Source: Oscillibacter valericigenes (GTDB lineage Bacteria; Bacillota; Clostridia; Oscillospirales; Oscillospiraceae). From it: 64,000 nucleotides of DNA. Of the stretch, positions 24,210 through 33,714 are shown in pieces. The notes beneath the pieces were generated by a model. It was not told the origin of the DNA. It made no database searches and saw nothing but the letters and a program-made list of their open reading frames with translations. Made by a program: the position numbers and the translations under genes. The stretch's first letter is position 1. Every line of letters begins with the position of its first letter. The stretch is from positions 248,001-312,000 of the forward strand of contig NZ_JAFBIV010000001.1 of assembly GCF_021531915.1 (NCBI RefSeq), in the 5' to 3' direction.

Positions 24210-25187
24210 TTACATGTCTAGAGCAGCCTTTGCCATCTCATGATATGTTTTAACGACTGCTTCCGGCCCTATGATTTTCATGCTGCCGCAAAATCCAAAT
24301 ACCCAACGATAGAAGGTTGGACTGGTACAAACCATGACTTTAGCCTGGAAGTGGTCTTCATCCACCGGCGTGGTATCCACATCCAATCCGAAATTATCGA
24401 TTAGCACCTTCATAACAGACTCTTTGCAAAGAAGGGTTACTTCCTGAGGCTCATCGGTATCGTACATACGGAATACGGACTTACTGTACTCCGCAATGCT
24501 GTAATCCTCCGGTTTCGGAACAGCAGGATCTCGGAGAATATCCGGCTGCTTTGCAATACGGTCAAGACGGAAGGTTCTCATGGCCTGACGCTCATCACAG
24601 TAACCGCGAAGATAGTAATAATCGCCGTCCCACATCAGCGTGTACGGACTGACAGTATAAGGAATACCCTCGTTGGTCAGATGGCGGTTCTTATTGATGT
24701 CATAATCCGTGTAACAGAAGGATATCTTTCTTTTGGTATCGATGGCCTCATTGATGGCATCAACTATGTAATATCCTCGTTCATTATCGGACTTTACCCG
24801 ATCAGAGGCGTAGATATGTCGGCGCAACTTAACAGCACTATGCCTCGGCACGAGGGTAAGAAGCTTGTTAATGAGCTCCTCACTCTTATGCTCGGTTATG
24901 AACTTGGAAGAGGAGACCGCATCTATCAGGATCTTCAATTCCGGTATGCTGAAAAGCTGTCCATCGAAATAATACTTGTTTTGTGTTGAATGAATGACTT
25001 CAACCTGAAGGTCACAGTCACTCAGCATCAGAAGATCATCGCTGATCGTGTTTCGACTGACCTTGATATTGTGTTTTTCCTTCAACATCTTCATCAGATC
25101 AACCGTTGATTCCGGATGATCTGGATCTGTATTCTGAATCAGGTGCTGATAAAGATATAGAATTCTCAGTTTTGTGCCATTTTCCAT
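24210..25187 (-). CDS. HTH-WYL transcriptional regulator
   Basis: A 325-residue protein with an N-terminal DeoR-like helix-turn-helix (about 1-75), a WYL domain (about 140-215, with YTVSPYTLMWDGDYYYLRGYC and FRLDRI) and a WCX-type C-terminal extension. WYL proteins bind nucleotides or nucleic acid and several (BrxR, CapW) repress phage-defence operons. Its place between the methylase/ATPase genes and the DUF262 pair fits control of one or both sets. It lies 34 bases after the SfsA-like gene and 95 bases before the DUF262-HNH gene. Confidence 0.88.
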   Translation of the reverse strand: MENGTKLRILYLYQHLIQNTDPDHPESTVDLMKMLKEKHNIKVSRNTISDDLLMLSDCDLQVEVIHSTQNKYYFDGQLFSIPELKILIDAVSSSKFITEHKSEELINKLLTLVPRHSAVKLRRHIYASDRVKSDNERGYYIVDAINEAIDTKRKISFCYTDYDINKNRHLTNEGIPYTVSPYTLMWDGDYYYLRGYCDERQAMRTFRLDRIAKQPDILRDPAVPKPEDYSIAEYSKSVFRMYDTDEPQEVTLLCKESVMKVLIDNFGLDVDTTPVDEDHFQAKVMVCTSPTFYRWVFGFCGSMKIIGPEAVVKTYHEMAKAALDM

Positions 25188-25221
25188 AGACTAAACCTCA
25201 TGATAAAAGCTTTACTCGTTT

Positions 25222-25911
25222 TCAAATGTCAACAGCAATTCTTTTGCTTAGAGTAATATTATTTCCTCTCAACATTGCAGTAAGACCATAGACTACCATC
25301 CCTTTTTCCATGCAGTTATTAAAACCTATTGAAAATTCAGGGATCTGGTGATTCAGGGATAGTGTACTCACAGAAGGGTTTAATGAAACAAACAAATAAC
25401 AAACCTTATAGCCTTTATCAAGCAAATCCTCAAGACATTTTAACTGATGAATGGCTCGTTCGGAGAATACAGCTGGAAAGAATGCTTGTCCTTCAAGCGA
25501 AAGAATACATTTTACTTCAATTATTGTTTTCGACTCTGGTAAATACAAATCGCATTTATAGCCTTCAATCAATAGTTCTCTTTGTATGTTTTTTCTTGTT
25601 CCAAGGAAAGCAAAACAGCGTCTGGATAACTGTTCCTTTACAACTGAGTTCATCCCCGAAAGATTTATTGGAATATATCGTCGCCCAATTTTTATTGCGA
25701 ACACGCTATATCGAGTACGAGCCTTAGGAGACGCTACTGGAGATAATAAAACCTTACGGCCCTCCATATGCAAAAAGTTACTAAGCCGACAGGAGGAAGG
25801 AATGTAGCATATTTCATTTGTCCCTTTGATATTTACCGTACAAAGAAAACGATTCTTTATTTCTTCTACAAAAATACCCTGTACAAAAGCTTTTTCTTCC
25901 ATATCCTTCAC
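25222..25911 (-). CDS. SfsA-like DNA-binding/nuclease protein
   Basis: A 229-residue protein with the two-part SfsA layout. An N-terminal OB-like region (NRFLCTV near 17, then IPSSCRLSNFL) replaces the classical HCPNTG motif with IPSSCR. A C-terminal PD-(D/E)xK-like domain carries GYKCDLYLP, IIEVKCILS (Glu and Lys near 132-134), then AFFPAVFSERAIHQLKCL, which matches the conserved FPDAVTERGxKHL block. SfsA proteins bind DNA and some show nuclease activity. An SfsA-like enzyme inside a methylase/ATPase operon is unusual. The start is GTG 25911, with an in-frame ATG nine bases later. Confidence 0.72.
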   Translation of the reverse strand: MKDMEEKAFVQGIFVEEIKNRFLCTVNIKGTNEICYIPSSCRLSNFLHMEGRKVLLSPVASPKARTRYSVFAIKIGRRYIPINLSGMNSVVKEQLSRRCFAFLGTRKNIQRELLIEGYKCDLYLPESKTIIEVKCILSLEGQAFFPAVFSERAIHQLKCLEDLLDKGYKVCYLFVSLNPSVSTLSLNHQIPEFSIGFNNCMEKGMVVYGLTAMLRGNNITLSKRIAVDI

Positions 25912-25930
25912 CCCCGTCAGATATTACTGT

Positions 25931-26287
25931 TTACAAATAATCTACCAAAGAAAGCTTTCCGGACTCATCAATTTGATTGCCAATATATTCAAGCCCATAT
26001 ACCATGAGACTTCTTAAACAAGTTCTTGGCATATCGGTGTGATACAATGTTCTGAGCAGTATGTCCCATGTACCATCCTTGTCAAAAGAAGTATATGCAT
26101 AATTGGAGCCATTTGAATCCGGAACTACATACGCCAATGGATCAAAAGAATCGAATTGTGTATTAAGAATGTATGCAGCCGCAAAAATTGCTGCTTCATT
26201 TGCACTATCAAACCAGCCTTCCGTCTTAAAACGTTCAGCCACTTGACTTGCACGAGCAGATAATCGGATATCTGTGCTATCAGCCAT
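25931..26287 (-). CDS. Unrecognised 118-aa protein of the defence operon
   Basis: A small acidic protein. Residues 5-45 (RLSARASQVAERFKTEGWFDSANEAAIFAAAYIL) look like a helical DNA-binding or dimerisation segment, broadly of the DndE or ribbon-helix kind, but I cannot assign a family. The C-terminal half has a TWDILLRTLYHT helix. It starts two bases after the stop of the Rad50/DndD-like ATPase gene and ends 19 bases before the SfsA-like gene, so it is cotranscribed and probably a subunit of the same system. Confidence 0.6.
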   Translation of the reverse strand: MADSTDIRLSARASQVAERFKTEGWFDSANEAAIFAAAYILNTQFDSFDPLAYVVPDSNGSNYAYTSFDKDGTWDILLRTLYHTDMPRTCLRSLMVYGLEYIGNQIDESGKLSLVDYL

Positions 26288-26289
26288 CT

Positions 26290-28299
26290 TTAGACACCCC
26301 CTTTGACGATTCTTGAATGCCTACTATTGACACGTTCAATAGAATACTCTTGTACAAGGTTAGCTCCCAAATCGTTTCTTGTTGTTCCTTCATCAATTTC
26401 TCCAGGGAATGCAAGTAGCACGACCTGATCAGATAACTTAGGAAGGGCTTTAACCATATTGGCCTTTTTGATTCTACTGATTCGTATAAATGGCGAATCC
26501 ATGAATACAGGCCCCTCCAATGGAGCATTACGATGAAGAGCACCGATTAGTGCAAAAGCCACCATATGTTCCCATCCCGCAGAGCGGTTCGGGGCCGGAG
26601 TTCCATCCTTCGTGATAATAGACAAGCCATAATTATCATTGATTTCAAGATGGTCATAATCCTCTTCATCACTCATTGCTAAGAATAATTCTGTAGCATC
26701 CGCTTCAACTTCTTTACGAAGTCTATTTCTATATTCATCAATAGCTTCAGCAAATATGCATTCCAGATCAGTTACTAATTGAACCACTCGGTTTGCTTCC
26801 TGAACATCCTTGTTTTGGCTAAGAGTAGCTATTTTCTTATTGAAGTCGGCAATCTTTGCAATCAAATCGTCAATTGCTTTCTGCGTATTCTCTATTCCCT
26901 GAGAAATAACTTTCATCTCTTGCTCACAGGAAGCTAATCTCTTTGCTGCTTCAAAAGGAGCGTCGGGATCATCCTTATAAGTTGCCAAGTATGTTGCAAT
27001 ATCTGCCTTAACAGAATGCAGCTGCGTATCTTTCAGGTCCGAAATCTTCACCCTGAGATCGTCAATTTCCCGAAGGAGTTTCTTTAATTCATTTGCCCTA
27101 CTTAATTCAACTCGAACGGAAGCTAAGCTTGCTAATTCATTGGATTCGCTTTCCAACTGAGAAGCTTCCTCTGGAGTCAATCCGGAAGCATTGCTTCTCA
27201 AAGCATCCATTTTTGCTCTTAGTTGTACCAGTTCCTCAGGAGTACAGTCATGCTCACATATAGGGCAACTGGTTTCATCTATGGCAGTCTGCAGATAGTC
27301 TAACAATGCTTGCTGTACACTTGCAGATGATTTTTTGGCAGACAATTTGCTTATATTACTCTGCAGCCCGGTCCGTCGTTGTTCAATGGGCGTTTTAATC
27401 ATCCATCTCCATGCATCCTTTAAGATCAAAACGGAATCTGCAATCTTGTCCTTCAGCTGGGCCTCCATTGTTTCGATTCTGGCTATGAGAGCATCTCTCT
27501 TTGTAACCAATTCACGATAATGGGCACTCTGCTTTAATTCTTCTTCAAGAGCGCGTTTCTCATTTTGGAGTTTTGCCAGTTCACCCTCTAAGCGGTCCTT
27601 TTCCTTTTCCTGTTCAGCTTTTCGGGCCTGCGCTTGAGCTAAGTGGTTGGCATATTTAGCCGTGTTTGAATCATTCTGGGCGATTTTTACGGCGTCAGCA
27701 GAATATGTTGCAACACTAGAACTGATATCCTTTCTGCCAAAAGTGAGGATTGGAAGTCCCAAAATCTGCTCAATAGAATTTTTGATGGTTATTCCATTAG
27801 TGGATTTTTCGTTCAGAAGATCTTCATACTCTTGCAGCAGTTCACCATCAAACAAGAAAAAACGAGAGACTTCTTTGGGTATTATATTATTTACGATATG
27901 ATTGGCTTCTGTTGAGTCAACAATAAAACCGTTCGAATTCACCTGAAGCTGAGCAATTAAATCATCATTGGATTGTGGCACTGTTACTCCAGGTCTAGGA
28001 CTAATGGATCGGCGAATGATATAATGCTGTTCATCATCAGATACATCAAGCGATACTTGAAATGAATAGCGTCCATCAGCAGCGCCATTAACATTGATGG
28101 CGCTTATAAAGTCATTTGTATTGCCTTTTCTATCACGTACCTCGCCAAACAATACAAAGTTGAGTGCATTAGAAATAGATGTCTTTCCTCGACCATTATC
28201 ACCCCAAACAATTGTAACACCGTTATCGGAACTTAATACAATTCGCTCTTTATCCTTAAACGGTCCGAAGTTTTCTATGGTTATCCAGTTAAATCGCAT
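26290..28299 (-). CDS. Rad50/DndD-like SMC ATPase with zinc hook
   Basis: A 669-residue SMC-type ATPase. The Walker A is WGDNGRGKTS near residue 32. Long coiled coils (about 190-320 and 375-530) flank a CPIC zinc-hook motif near residue 338. The signature and Walker B regions lie at the C-terminus, with GPVFMDSPF near 607. It resembles DndD and Rad50-class defence ATPases, which sense or move along DNA and drive a nuclease partner. It starts two bases after a 63-aa ORF and is followed by the 118-aa and SfsA-like genes, the probable partners. The match to DndD is by architecture; no other dnd gene is present. Confidence 0.88.
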   Translation of the reverse strand: MRFNWITIENFGPFKDKERIVLSSDNGVTIVWGDNGRGKTSISNALNFVLFGEVRDRKGNTNDFISAINVNGAADGRYSFQVSLDVSDDEQHYIIRRSISPRPGVTVPQSNDDLIAQLQVNSNGFIVDSTEANHIVNNIIPKEVSRFFLFDGELLQEYEDLLNEKSTNGITIKNSIEQILGLPILTFGRKDISSSVATYSADAVKIAQNDSNTAKYANHLAQAQARKAEQEKEKDRLEGELAKLQNEKRALEEELKQSAHYRELVTKRDALIARIETMEAQLKDKIADSVLILKDAWRWMIKTPIEQRRTGLQSNISKLSAKKSSASVQQALLDYLQTAIDETSCPICEHDCTPEELVQLRAKMDALRSNASGLTPEEASQLESESNELASLASVRVELSRANELKKLLREIDDLRVKISDLKDTQLHSVKADIATYLATYKDDPDAPFEAAKRLASCEQEMKVISQGIENTQKAIDDLIAKIADFNKKIATLSQNKDVQEANRVVQLVTDLECIFAEAIDEYRNRLRKEVEADATELFLAMSDEEDYDHLEINDNYGLSIITKDGTPAPNRSAGWEHMVAFALIGALHRNAPLEGPVFMDSPFIRISRIKKANMVKALPKLSDQVVLLAFPGEIDEGTTRNDLGANLVQEYSIERVNSRHSRIVKGGV

Positions 28300-28301
28300 G
28301 A

Positions 28302-28493
28302 TTATACCTCCTTGGTGGAAGCAACATACTGAGCAATCGCCTTGTACGTCTCTGCCTCGCGTCTTGCTGGATCATCTTGGTATGCTGCTTGAATCTCAAC
28401 TATTTTTGTAAGGATTTCCGGACTAATGTGAGGATACTTGGTTAATCGAATCTCCTCAATAGTTGAGATCAATTCTTCAAGGCTATTCTTCAT
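28302..28493 (-). CDS. Small helical protein between helicase and ATPase
   Basis: A 63-residue, mostly helical, acidic protein. It overlaps the end of the helicase gene by 11 bases and lies two bases before the SMC-ATPase gene, so its translation is coupled to both. From memory, small proteins in this position have been labelled as DNA-modification-system-associated; I cannot verify that here. It may bridge the ATPase and helicase. There is no motif to suggest catalysis. Confidence 0.65.
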   Translation of the reverse strand: MKNSLEELISTIEEIRLTKYPHISPEILTKIVEIQAAYQDDPARREAETYKAIAQYVASTKEV

Positions 28494-30594
28494 CTTCTAC
28501 ACCTCCATCTAAGAATTCTTCGTAATTAATTCCGAAGTGTAAAGCAATTAATTGTAAATCAGTTATGCAAGCTGGATTCTCTGCGCTTTTACCAAATTCT
28601 ATTGCACGAGAAAGTTCAGCAGCAACAATAGAAAGACTCTTATCCTCTAATACTGACGCTGTATTTGGAACAGCAATTACATCATATAGTGTCGAGAAAT
28701 GCTTGTTCTCATATAGACGAAGGATTCTTCCTCGTCTTTGAATAAACTCGCGAGGATTTTTTGATGAGGCTAAAACAAGAGCATGCGTAGTTGCTGGGAT
28801 ATCTACACCCTCGTCCAAACATTTAATAGAGACCAATACGCCTCCGTTTGTTGCAAAATACGAAAGAGTAGCATTTGTGTCTCCGGGCATATCAGAATAA
28901 TAGACATATGTATCAATGCCCAATTGAGAGATTTCCGTATACACCTTATTTAACTGATCCTTGTCCTCACAATATACAAGCCACTTTTCTCCGTCTTTAT
29001 AGTTCTTCTCAACTATTTCGATAGCTTTCTTGATTTTTCCCTTAGCTTTCTTGATAATACGTGCACGCGTAATCATCAGCATTTGAAGGTAATTATCAAC
29101 AGAAGAACCGTTTTTTCCCTGACTGATAGCATATCTTTTAGATATTTCGCGTGAGAGATTATCCCATTCTTCTTGCTCATCTACCGTTAACGAAACGCTT
29201 TGAGGATGGTAAAAATACGGAGTCAAAACTTTGTCACGAATAGCATCGGCCAATGTGTATGGCGGTTTTAAGATATCTCCAAAATATGACAGTATAGCAT
29301 GAGTGCCTTCGGAATCTCCATATCTCTCCGGCGTTGCAGATACTCCAAAGCGAGCACCCGAAGCAATAGAAAAGAAATTACGTCGGCGATTGCTTCCCAT
29401 GCGATGTACCTCATCTGCCACAACAAACAGATGCTCTCCCCCATAAACTTTCCCAATATATTCCTCTGAACTGGCTGTATCCATTATTGCAATTACAATT
29501 TTGTGTAATGTATCGGAAGGACTCGTCCAATCATTTAATGTAGATGCTTTTCTCCAAGCATTATTACCATCTCCACATAGGAGTATTTGAAGATCTGTCA
29601 TATCAGCAATAACTCTTCGAATTTCCTTTTCCCAATGGTATAGCAGTTCTTTTGCTGGAACTAACACCATGACAGTTTTCTTCATGTCGAGCATCTTACG
29701 AATCGCAGAAATTGCGATAATGGTTTTTCCGCATCCAGTACAGCCTTGATATATTCCGTGATAGCCTTGTTCTTCCCAGCGCTCCAGTGCATCCACCTGG
29801 TGAGGTTTTAATGTAATTGGAGATCTTTTCTTACTTGGAGACCACTTCTCACCGGACCGTCGTTTTACTTGAATCTCTTCGAGAAGTTCTTCCCACGAAT
29901 ATCCGGAACTTTCTTTGCTGATCAGGCTTTTGAACTCACTTGGGAGGGAATACAAAGAGATATTTGAGTATCGTTCTTCCCATATATCATGGAAACATTT
30001 TTCAATAGCTTTTAGTCGCTCTAAATCTTTTCCACCATCCCAGCTTTGAAACACATCTGCAGATTCAATATTTCCGTCACTCGAGAGTCCCTTAAAAGTT
30101 TCATTAAATGATCCACGAAATGCGACTCGATCTCCAGCTAAATCCGAAAAGACTCCGGCTTTATCATGATATAGTTTTCTGACATCTGGGGCACAGTTCT
30201 CTGTGATTATCGCTATTTTCAGTTCGATAATTCCAGCTGCAATTAGACAGGCCAATAAACGAGCTGGCTTTGACAGGGAAGGGCTGTTCAAAAGTTCCTC
30301 TGTTTCTTTCTTTAAAGCCTCTGAAATGAGTGTATCATTTGCTGCGGAACGGCCCTCCTCAATGGCAAGCATATCTTCGTCGGAAAGATATGGGGAACAT
30401 ATCACACGCATCTTACCACCGTGAGATACAAATTCTTTTAAGGCATCCCAAGCAATAATATATATTGTGCTCCCGAAATAGCCAGAAATCCGGTCATATC
30501 TAAATGCATTCGACATGCATGGAATATAGAATTCCTGAGCAACGTCATTATCAAGTTTGTTGTAGGAGCTTAAAAACTCATAATCATGTAGCAT
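28483..30594 (-). CDS. PLD-nuclease/superfamily-2 helicase fusion
   Basis: A 703-residue two-part protein. The N-terminus (about 1-200) is a phospholipase-D-like nuclease: KMRVICSPYL near 58, then YHDKAGVFSDL near 140 and GSFNET near 158, giving the HxK(x)nD and GSxN motif. From about 260 it is an SF2 helicase: Walker A GCTGCGKTI (near 286), DEVH box VADEVHRMG (near 390), SATPERYG (near 415), and motifs V-VI in LDEGVDIP...QRRGRILR (near 600-640). Such fusions occur in restriction-like defence operons, where the helicase tracks DNA and the PLD domain cuts. Its start overlaps the stop of the 459-aa gene. Confidence 0.9.
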   Translation of the reverse strand: MLHDYEFLSSYNKLDNDVAQEFYIPCMSNAFRYDRISGYFGSTIYIIAWDALKEFVSHGGKMRVICSPYLSDEDMLAIEEGRSAANDTLISEALKKETEELLNSPSLSKPARLLACLIAAGIIELKIAIITENCAPDVRKLYHDKAGVFSDLAGDRVAFRGSFNETFKGLSSDGNIESADVFQSWDGGKDLERLKAIEKCFHDIWEERYSNISLYSLPSEFKSLISKESSGYSWEELLEEIQVKRRSGEKWSPSKKRSPITLKPHQVDALERWEEQGYHGIYQGCTGCGKTIIAISAIRKMLDMKKTVMVLVPAKELLYHWEKEIRRVIADMTDLQILLCGDGNNAWRKASTLNDWTSPSDTLHKIVIAIMDTASSEEYIGKVYGGEHLFVVADEVHRMGSNRRRNFFSIASGARFGVSATPERYGDSEGTHAILSYFGDILKPPYTLADAIRDKVLTPYFYHPQSVSLTVDEQEEWDNLSREISKRYAISQGKNGSSVDNYLQMLMITRARIIKKAKGKIKKAIEIVEKNYKDGEKWLVYCEDKDQLNKVYTEISQLGIDTYVYYSDMPGDTNATLSYFATNGGVLVSIKCLDEGVDIPATTHALVLASSKNPREFIQRRGRILRLYENKHFSTLYDVIAVPNTASVLEDKSLSIVAAELSRAIEFGKSAENPACITDLQLIALHFGINYEEFLDGGVEDEE

Positions 30595-31973
30595 TATTGT
30601 TCTCCTAACAATCTGTCAGCATACAGCTGTAATCTCTTGGTTAAGGCAGCTGTGAGGTTCTTCCGACTCGACAAGACTACAATTTCTCCACTTTTTTTGG
30701 TCTGTAGAACGACATCCTCATATGCAGTTTCTAAAATAGGGTCTAGTTTGGTTTGAAGATTTGCCGAATATGCAAAAGTACGGTGTTCTTCAGCGTCCCA
30801 TAGAACATACACACCATTGGTCTGATCTCCATAAGGCATTGCATACCCAACCAGCAGAATGAAAGTTCCGTCTGTATCATCAAGGTAGCCTCTTTCATTT
30901 CTCTGCTGTCCATCAAGAATTAACTGGCTCTTAAATTCATCTGGTTTCCGTCCTCCCGGAGGGCAGGTGCAGTTAAACATATACACTTTGATTTTGCACA
31001 GGAAGGGAGAAGCAAGCTCTATGATAAGCGGTTTTTTCTGCAGATCATCGACCTTTAAAACGGCAGGCCCCAAATCACTAATAAACAATGTATGAAGCTC
31101 TTTCTGTTTTAGCTTTTTTGAACTTTTCATTTCCATAGGCTTTTTCTTTTTTCCCTTCGCTGACGCAGCCTTAGAATAGTACAAGGCAAGTTTTTTCGAA
31201 ACGATATCCCGAATAGTGTTGATGTCGTCTATTGTAAATTCGCGATACAAGTTAGGGGAAATCGAAAAATATTCAACTCCTTCAATTACTTCTTTATTGA
31301 AGAATCCCTTTTGCGAAATAGCTTTGAATGGATTATTGATTATTAATTGATACACCTCTGTTTCAGAGCACATCTCCGGGGAAAACAGGATACTGCTAGA
31401 ATCCGTTTCCGCTTTTAACCCTGACTTTATCCGATTTCTGTAAAAGTCCAGAAACCTGTTAGTAAAGACGTCCGTCCGAATTCTTTCAGCTAAAATGTCA
31501 CTGGAGAAATAACACATATAAAAAGCCAACTTATATGATTTCACATAACCATAGAGGCTTGTTTCATCGCCAAGATATTCAAAGAAAGACCGCTTCATAT
31601 TATCATCTATAATTGGAACTTGCTCAAAGCACTTGAATTCCAAGGTATTATCGGCCACAGACCATATTTCGACATATTGTTTCTCCCGTGCTTCTGTGGG
31701 ATTTACAAAAACATCTCTTAGATGTTTTCCTAAAGGTGATCCCTCAGAATAACGGATTTGAAATATTTCTCTATCAGCAACTTTCATATCAACATGGGTA
31801 AAGATTGCCGAATATGAGATTTCATTCACTATAATACTTATTTGAGATTTTTCTCCGCGCTTTAATGTCAATCCCAATGCTTGCATAAATGCTGCTGATA
31901 GACTCACAGGAATTGTGAGCCCAGCTTTAAGCAATGATTTGTCAACCGTTTTTTTTAGCAAAAGAGTCTTCAT
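30594..31973 (-). CDS. Unrecognised 459-aa defence-operon protein
   Basis: I do not recognise the family. Residues 1-80 read as a beta-rich domain, about 110-270 as helical, and 270-300 as a lysine-rich linker. The last 150 residues contain CPPGGRKPDEFKSQLILDGQQ, then a TFILLVGYAMPYGD strand and a VLWDAEEH strand. That GGRK-DEFK-QL pattern followed by a 'gxxLLVGY' strand recalls sequence- or modification-sensing domains of some restriction endonucleases, but no catalytic set can be named. It overlaps the helicase gene by one base and follows the methyltransferase genes, so it is a candidate specificity or nuclease subunit. Confidence 0.6.
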   Translation of the reverse strand: MKTLLLKKTVDKSLLKAGLTIPVSLSAAFMQALGLTLKRGEKSQISIIVNEISYSAIFTHVDMKVADREIFQIRYSEGSPLGKHLRDVFVNPTEAREKQYVEIWSVADNTLEFKCFEQVPIIDDNMKRSFFEYLGDETSLYGYVKSYKLAFYMCYFSSDILAERIRTDVFTNRFLDFYRNRIKSGLKAETDSSSILFSPEMCSETEVYQLIINNPFKAISQKGFFNKEVIEGVEYFSISPNLYREFTIDDINTIRDIVSKKLALYYSKAASAKGKKKKPMEMKSSKKLKQKELHTLFISDLGPAVLKVDDLQKKPLIIELASPFLCKIKVYMFNCTCPPGGRKPDEFKSQLILDGQQRNERGYLDDTDGTFILLVGYAMPYGDQTNGVYVLWDAEEHRTFAYSANLQTKLDPILETAYEDVVLQTKKSGEIVVLSSRKNLTAALTKRLQLYADRLLGEQ

Positions 31974-32012
31974 ATATTCAACCCTTTCATTAAACTTGGG
32001 AGTTTTTTAGTC

Positions 32013-32849
32013 TTAAAGCAATTGATTGAAACTCCGGGTTGCAACATCAACATACTCCTGAAAAATATCAAAGCCTATGAATCTTCTCCCAAGAGATAAA
32101 GCAGCAATCCCCGTAGTACCTGATCCCATCCAAGGATCAAGAACAATATCCGATTCCTGCGTAGTTGCTTTTATATATTTTTCTGGAAGATATACCGGTT
32201 GAACAGCTTGGTGAATTCCCTTTTTAGAAGATACTCCGCCAGTAATAACATTAAGCGGCAATGCACCTAATGGATTTGGCTCGATTACCTTCTGTTTTCG
32301 CACATATGACAGTCCATTAGTTCTGGGCTTGTATTCGTAACCTTGATATGTTTCCAAGCTATGGGATTCGTAGGGCCGCCTAATTGCGTCAAGATTGATT
32401 TTCCATTTTGGAGCCACAGAGAACCAAAGATTTTGTTCGTATGCATCCTGGCATGCGCACCGCAAACCTGTGGGAACTGGATTACCTTTCACCCAAATTT
32501 CAATGTCAACACAAGAAAGCTCAAACTCTTCCTCCATAAGAATCGCCAATTTCTCAACAATCAGAGAACGCTTTGAGGAATGCTTTGTTGTCGCCTTGTC
32601 ACGGTTTGCCTTAACATTGATAACAATAAAACCATCATCCTGCAAAACATGTCGTGCACCGGCTAAAAATGGTTTCATGTGCTCAAGATAGTCCTTACTT
32701 TTCCATACACCATAATTTCTATCCGCATTAGGATATGGAGGAGATCCATAGATTAGTTTGACGCTTTTGGGTGGGAGAGCCATCATTCCTGCTGCACCAT
32801 CCTGGCACGATGTATAAAACTTAGTGGAAGATGCAATAATATCATTCAT
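32013..32849 (-). CDS. Beta-class DNA methyltransferase (N4-C or N6-A)
   Basis: A 278-residue amino-methyltransferase with motif IV (SPPYPNADRNYG, near residue 35) before motif I (DPWMGSGTTG, near 240), the order of the beta class. SPPY is commonest in N4-cytosine enzymes but occurs in N6-adenine enzymes too, so the target base is open. A long variable region between the motifs would be the target-recognition part. The ATG at 32849 has an AAGGA site nine bases upstream and overlaps the end of the other methyltransferase gene by eight bases. The pair probably protects the host from the rest of the operon or marks self DNA. Confidence 0.9.
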   Translation of the reverse strand: MNDIIASSTKFYTSCQDGAAGMMALPPKSVKLIYGSPPYPNADRNYGVWKSKDYLEHMKPFLAGARHVLQDDGFIVINVKANRDKATTKHSSKRSLIVEKLAILMEEEFELSCVDIEIWVKGNPVPTGLRCACQDAYEQNLWFSVAPKWKINLDAIRRPYESHSLETYQGYEYKPRTNGLSYVRKQKVIEPNPLGALPLNVITGGVSSKKGIHQAVQPVYLPEKYIKATTQESDIVLDPWMGSGTTGIAALSLGRRFIGFDIFQEYVDVATRSFNQLL

Positions 32850-33714
32850 TGTTCTCATTCCTTATCATTGTTATCCATTCCTGTGCCAATTCACAAAACT
32901 GAGGATTAATCTCAATGCAAATCCAATTTCTCCCCAGTCTTTCAGACACAACAGCGGTTGTTCCTGACCCTGAAAAGGGATCCAGCACAACATCACCTTC
33001 ATTGGATCCAGAAAGGATAAAAAACTCCGCAAGCTTTTGAGGAAAACGTGCAGGATGTGAAATACCCGCTGCCTTACATAGTTTATGGAAGGCATCGTTG
33101 CTACTTGTATTTCCTAGCGTAATAACACTACCTGGATCAGATCCTCCATGGTTTTGCCATTTCTGATCTAGCTTAAAATTGTGTCTGCTTGGACGCGTAT
33201 TATCGGCACGATCACCTTTCCCTTTTCCTTGTAAAAACTTCTGCATATCTTTGCTATAAGGTTTCCGAATAGGGTCCATATTGAAAGTCCACTCGTCTGA
33301 TTTACTAAACCAAAAACAATACTCATGAGATTTTTTTGTTCGTCCCATGTTGCCCCTCGAAAAAACATTAGGCGGAGTTGCCGGATTATACCAAATATAA
33401 TCTCTTATCAAATGAAATCCTGCATCCTCACATATTGCAACCACAAGCTTAAACACAAATAAGTCCTGATACTTTCCGACAAGCTTATCACTGATGTTAA
33501 GAACAAAACTGCCGGTTGGTTTCAATACACGATAAAGTTCTTTGACTTTTGGAATGAACCATTCAACATATTTGTCAGTTGAAATTCTTTTTACTTTTTC
33601 ACCGTAATCCTTAATCTGATCCGCATAGGGAGGAGAAGTAAACACTAAATCAACGCATTCGTCCGGAAGTCTTTTCAGTTCTTCCTCACAATCACCGCAA
33701 ATAAACTCATTCAT
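32842..33714 (-). CDS. Second beta-class DNA methyltransferase
   Basis: A 290-residue enzyme with motif IV TSPPYADQ near residue 28 and motif I LDPFSGSGTTAV near 252, again the beta-class order. It shares the frame of its neighbour but differs in the target-recognition region (about 100-220), so the two may modify different sites or different strands of an asymmetric site. Its ATG overlaps the stop of the HTH gene (ATGA), so it is translated straight after it. In defence operons, paired methylases of this sort often allow hemi- or fully modified states. Confidence 0.92.
   Translation of the reverse strand: MNEFICGDCEEELKRLPDECVDLVFTSPPYADQIKDYGEKVKRISTDKYVEWFIPKVKELYRVLKPTGSFVLNISDKLVGKYQDLFVFKLVVAICEDAGFHLIRDYIWYNPATPPNVFSRGNMGRTKKSHEYCFWFSKSDEWTFNMDPIRKPYSKDMQKFLQGKGKGDRADNTRPSRHNFKLDQKWQNHGGSDPGSVITLGNTSSNDAFHKLCKAAGISHPARFPQKLAEFFILSGSNEGDVVLDPFSGSGTTAVVSERLGRNWICIEINPQFCELAQEWITMIRNENNE

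Noticed and set aside
26290-32858. Dnd phosphorothioation system
   Set aside because: Only the ATPase resembles DndD. No DndC, DndA or DndB-like protein is present, and methyltransferases take their place.
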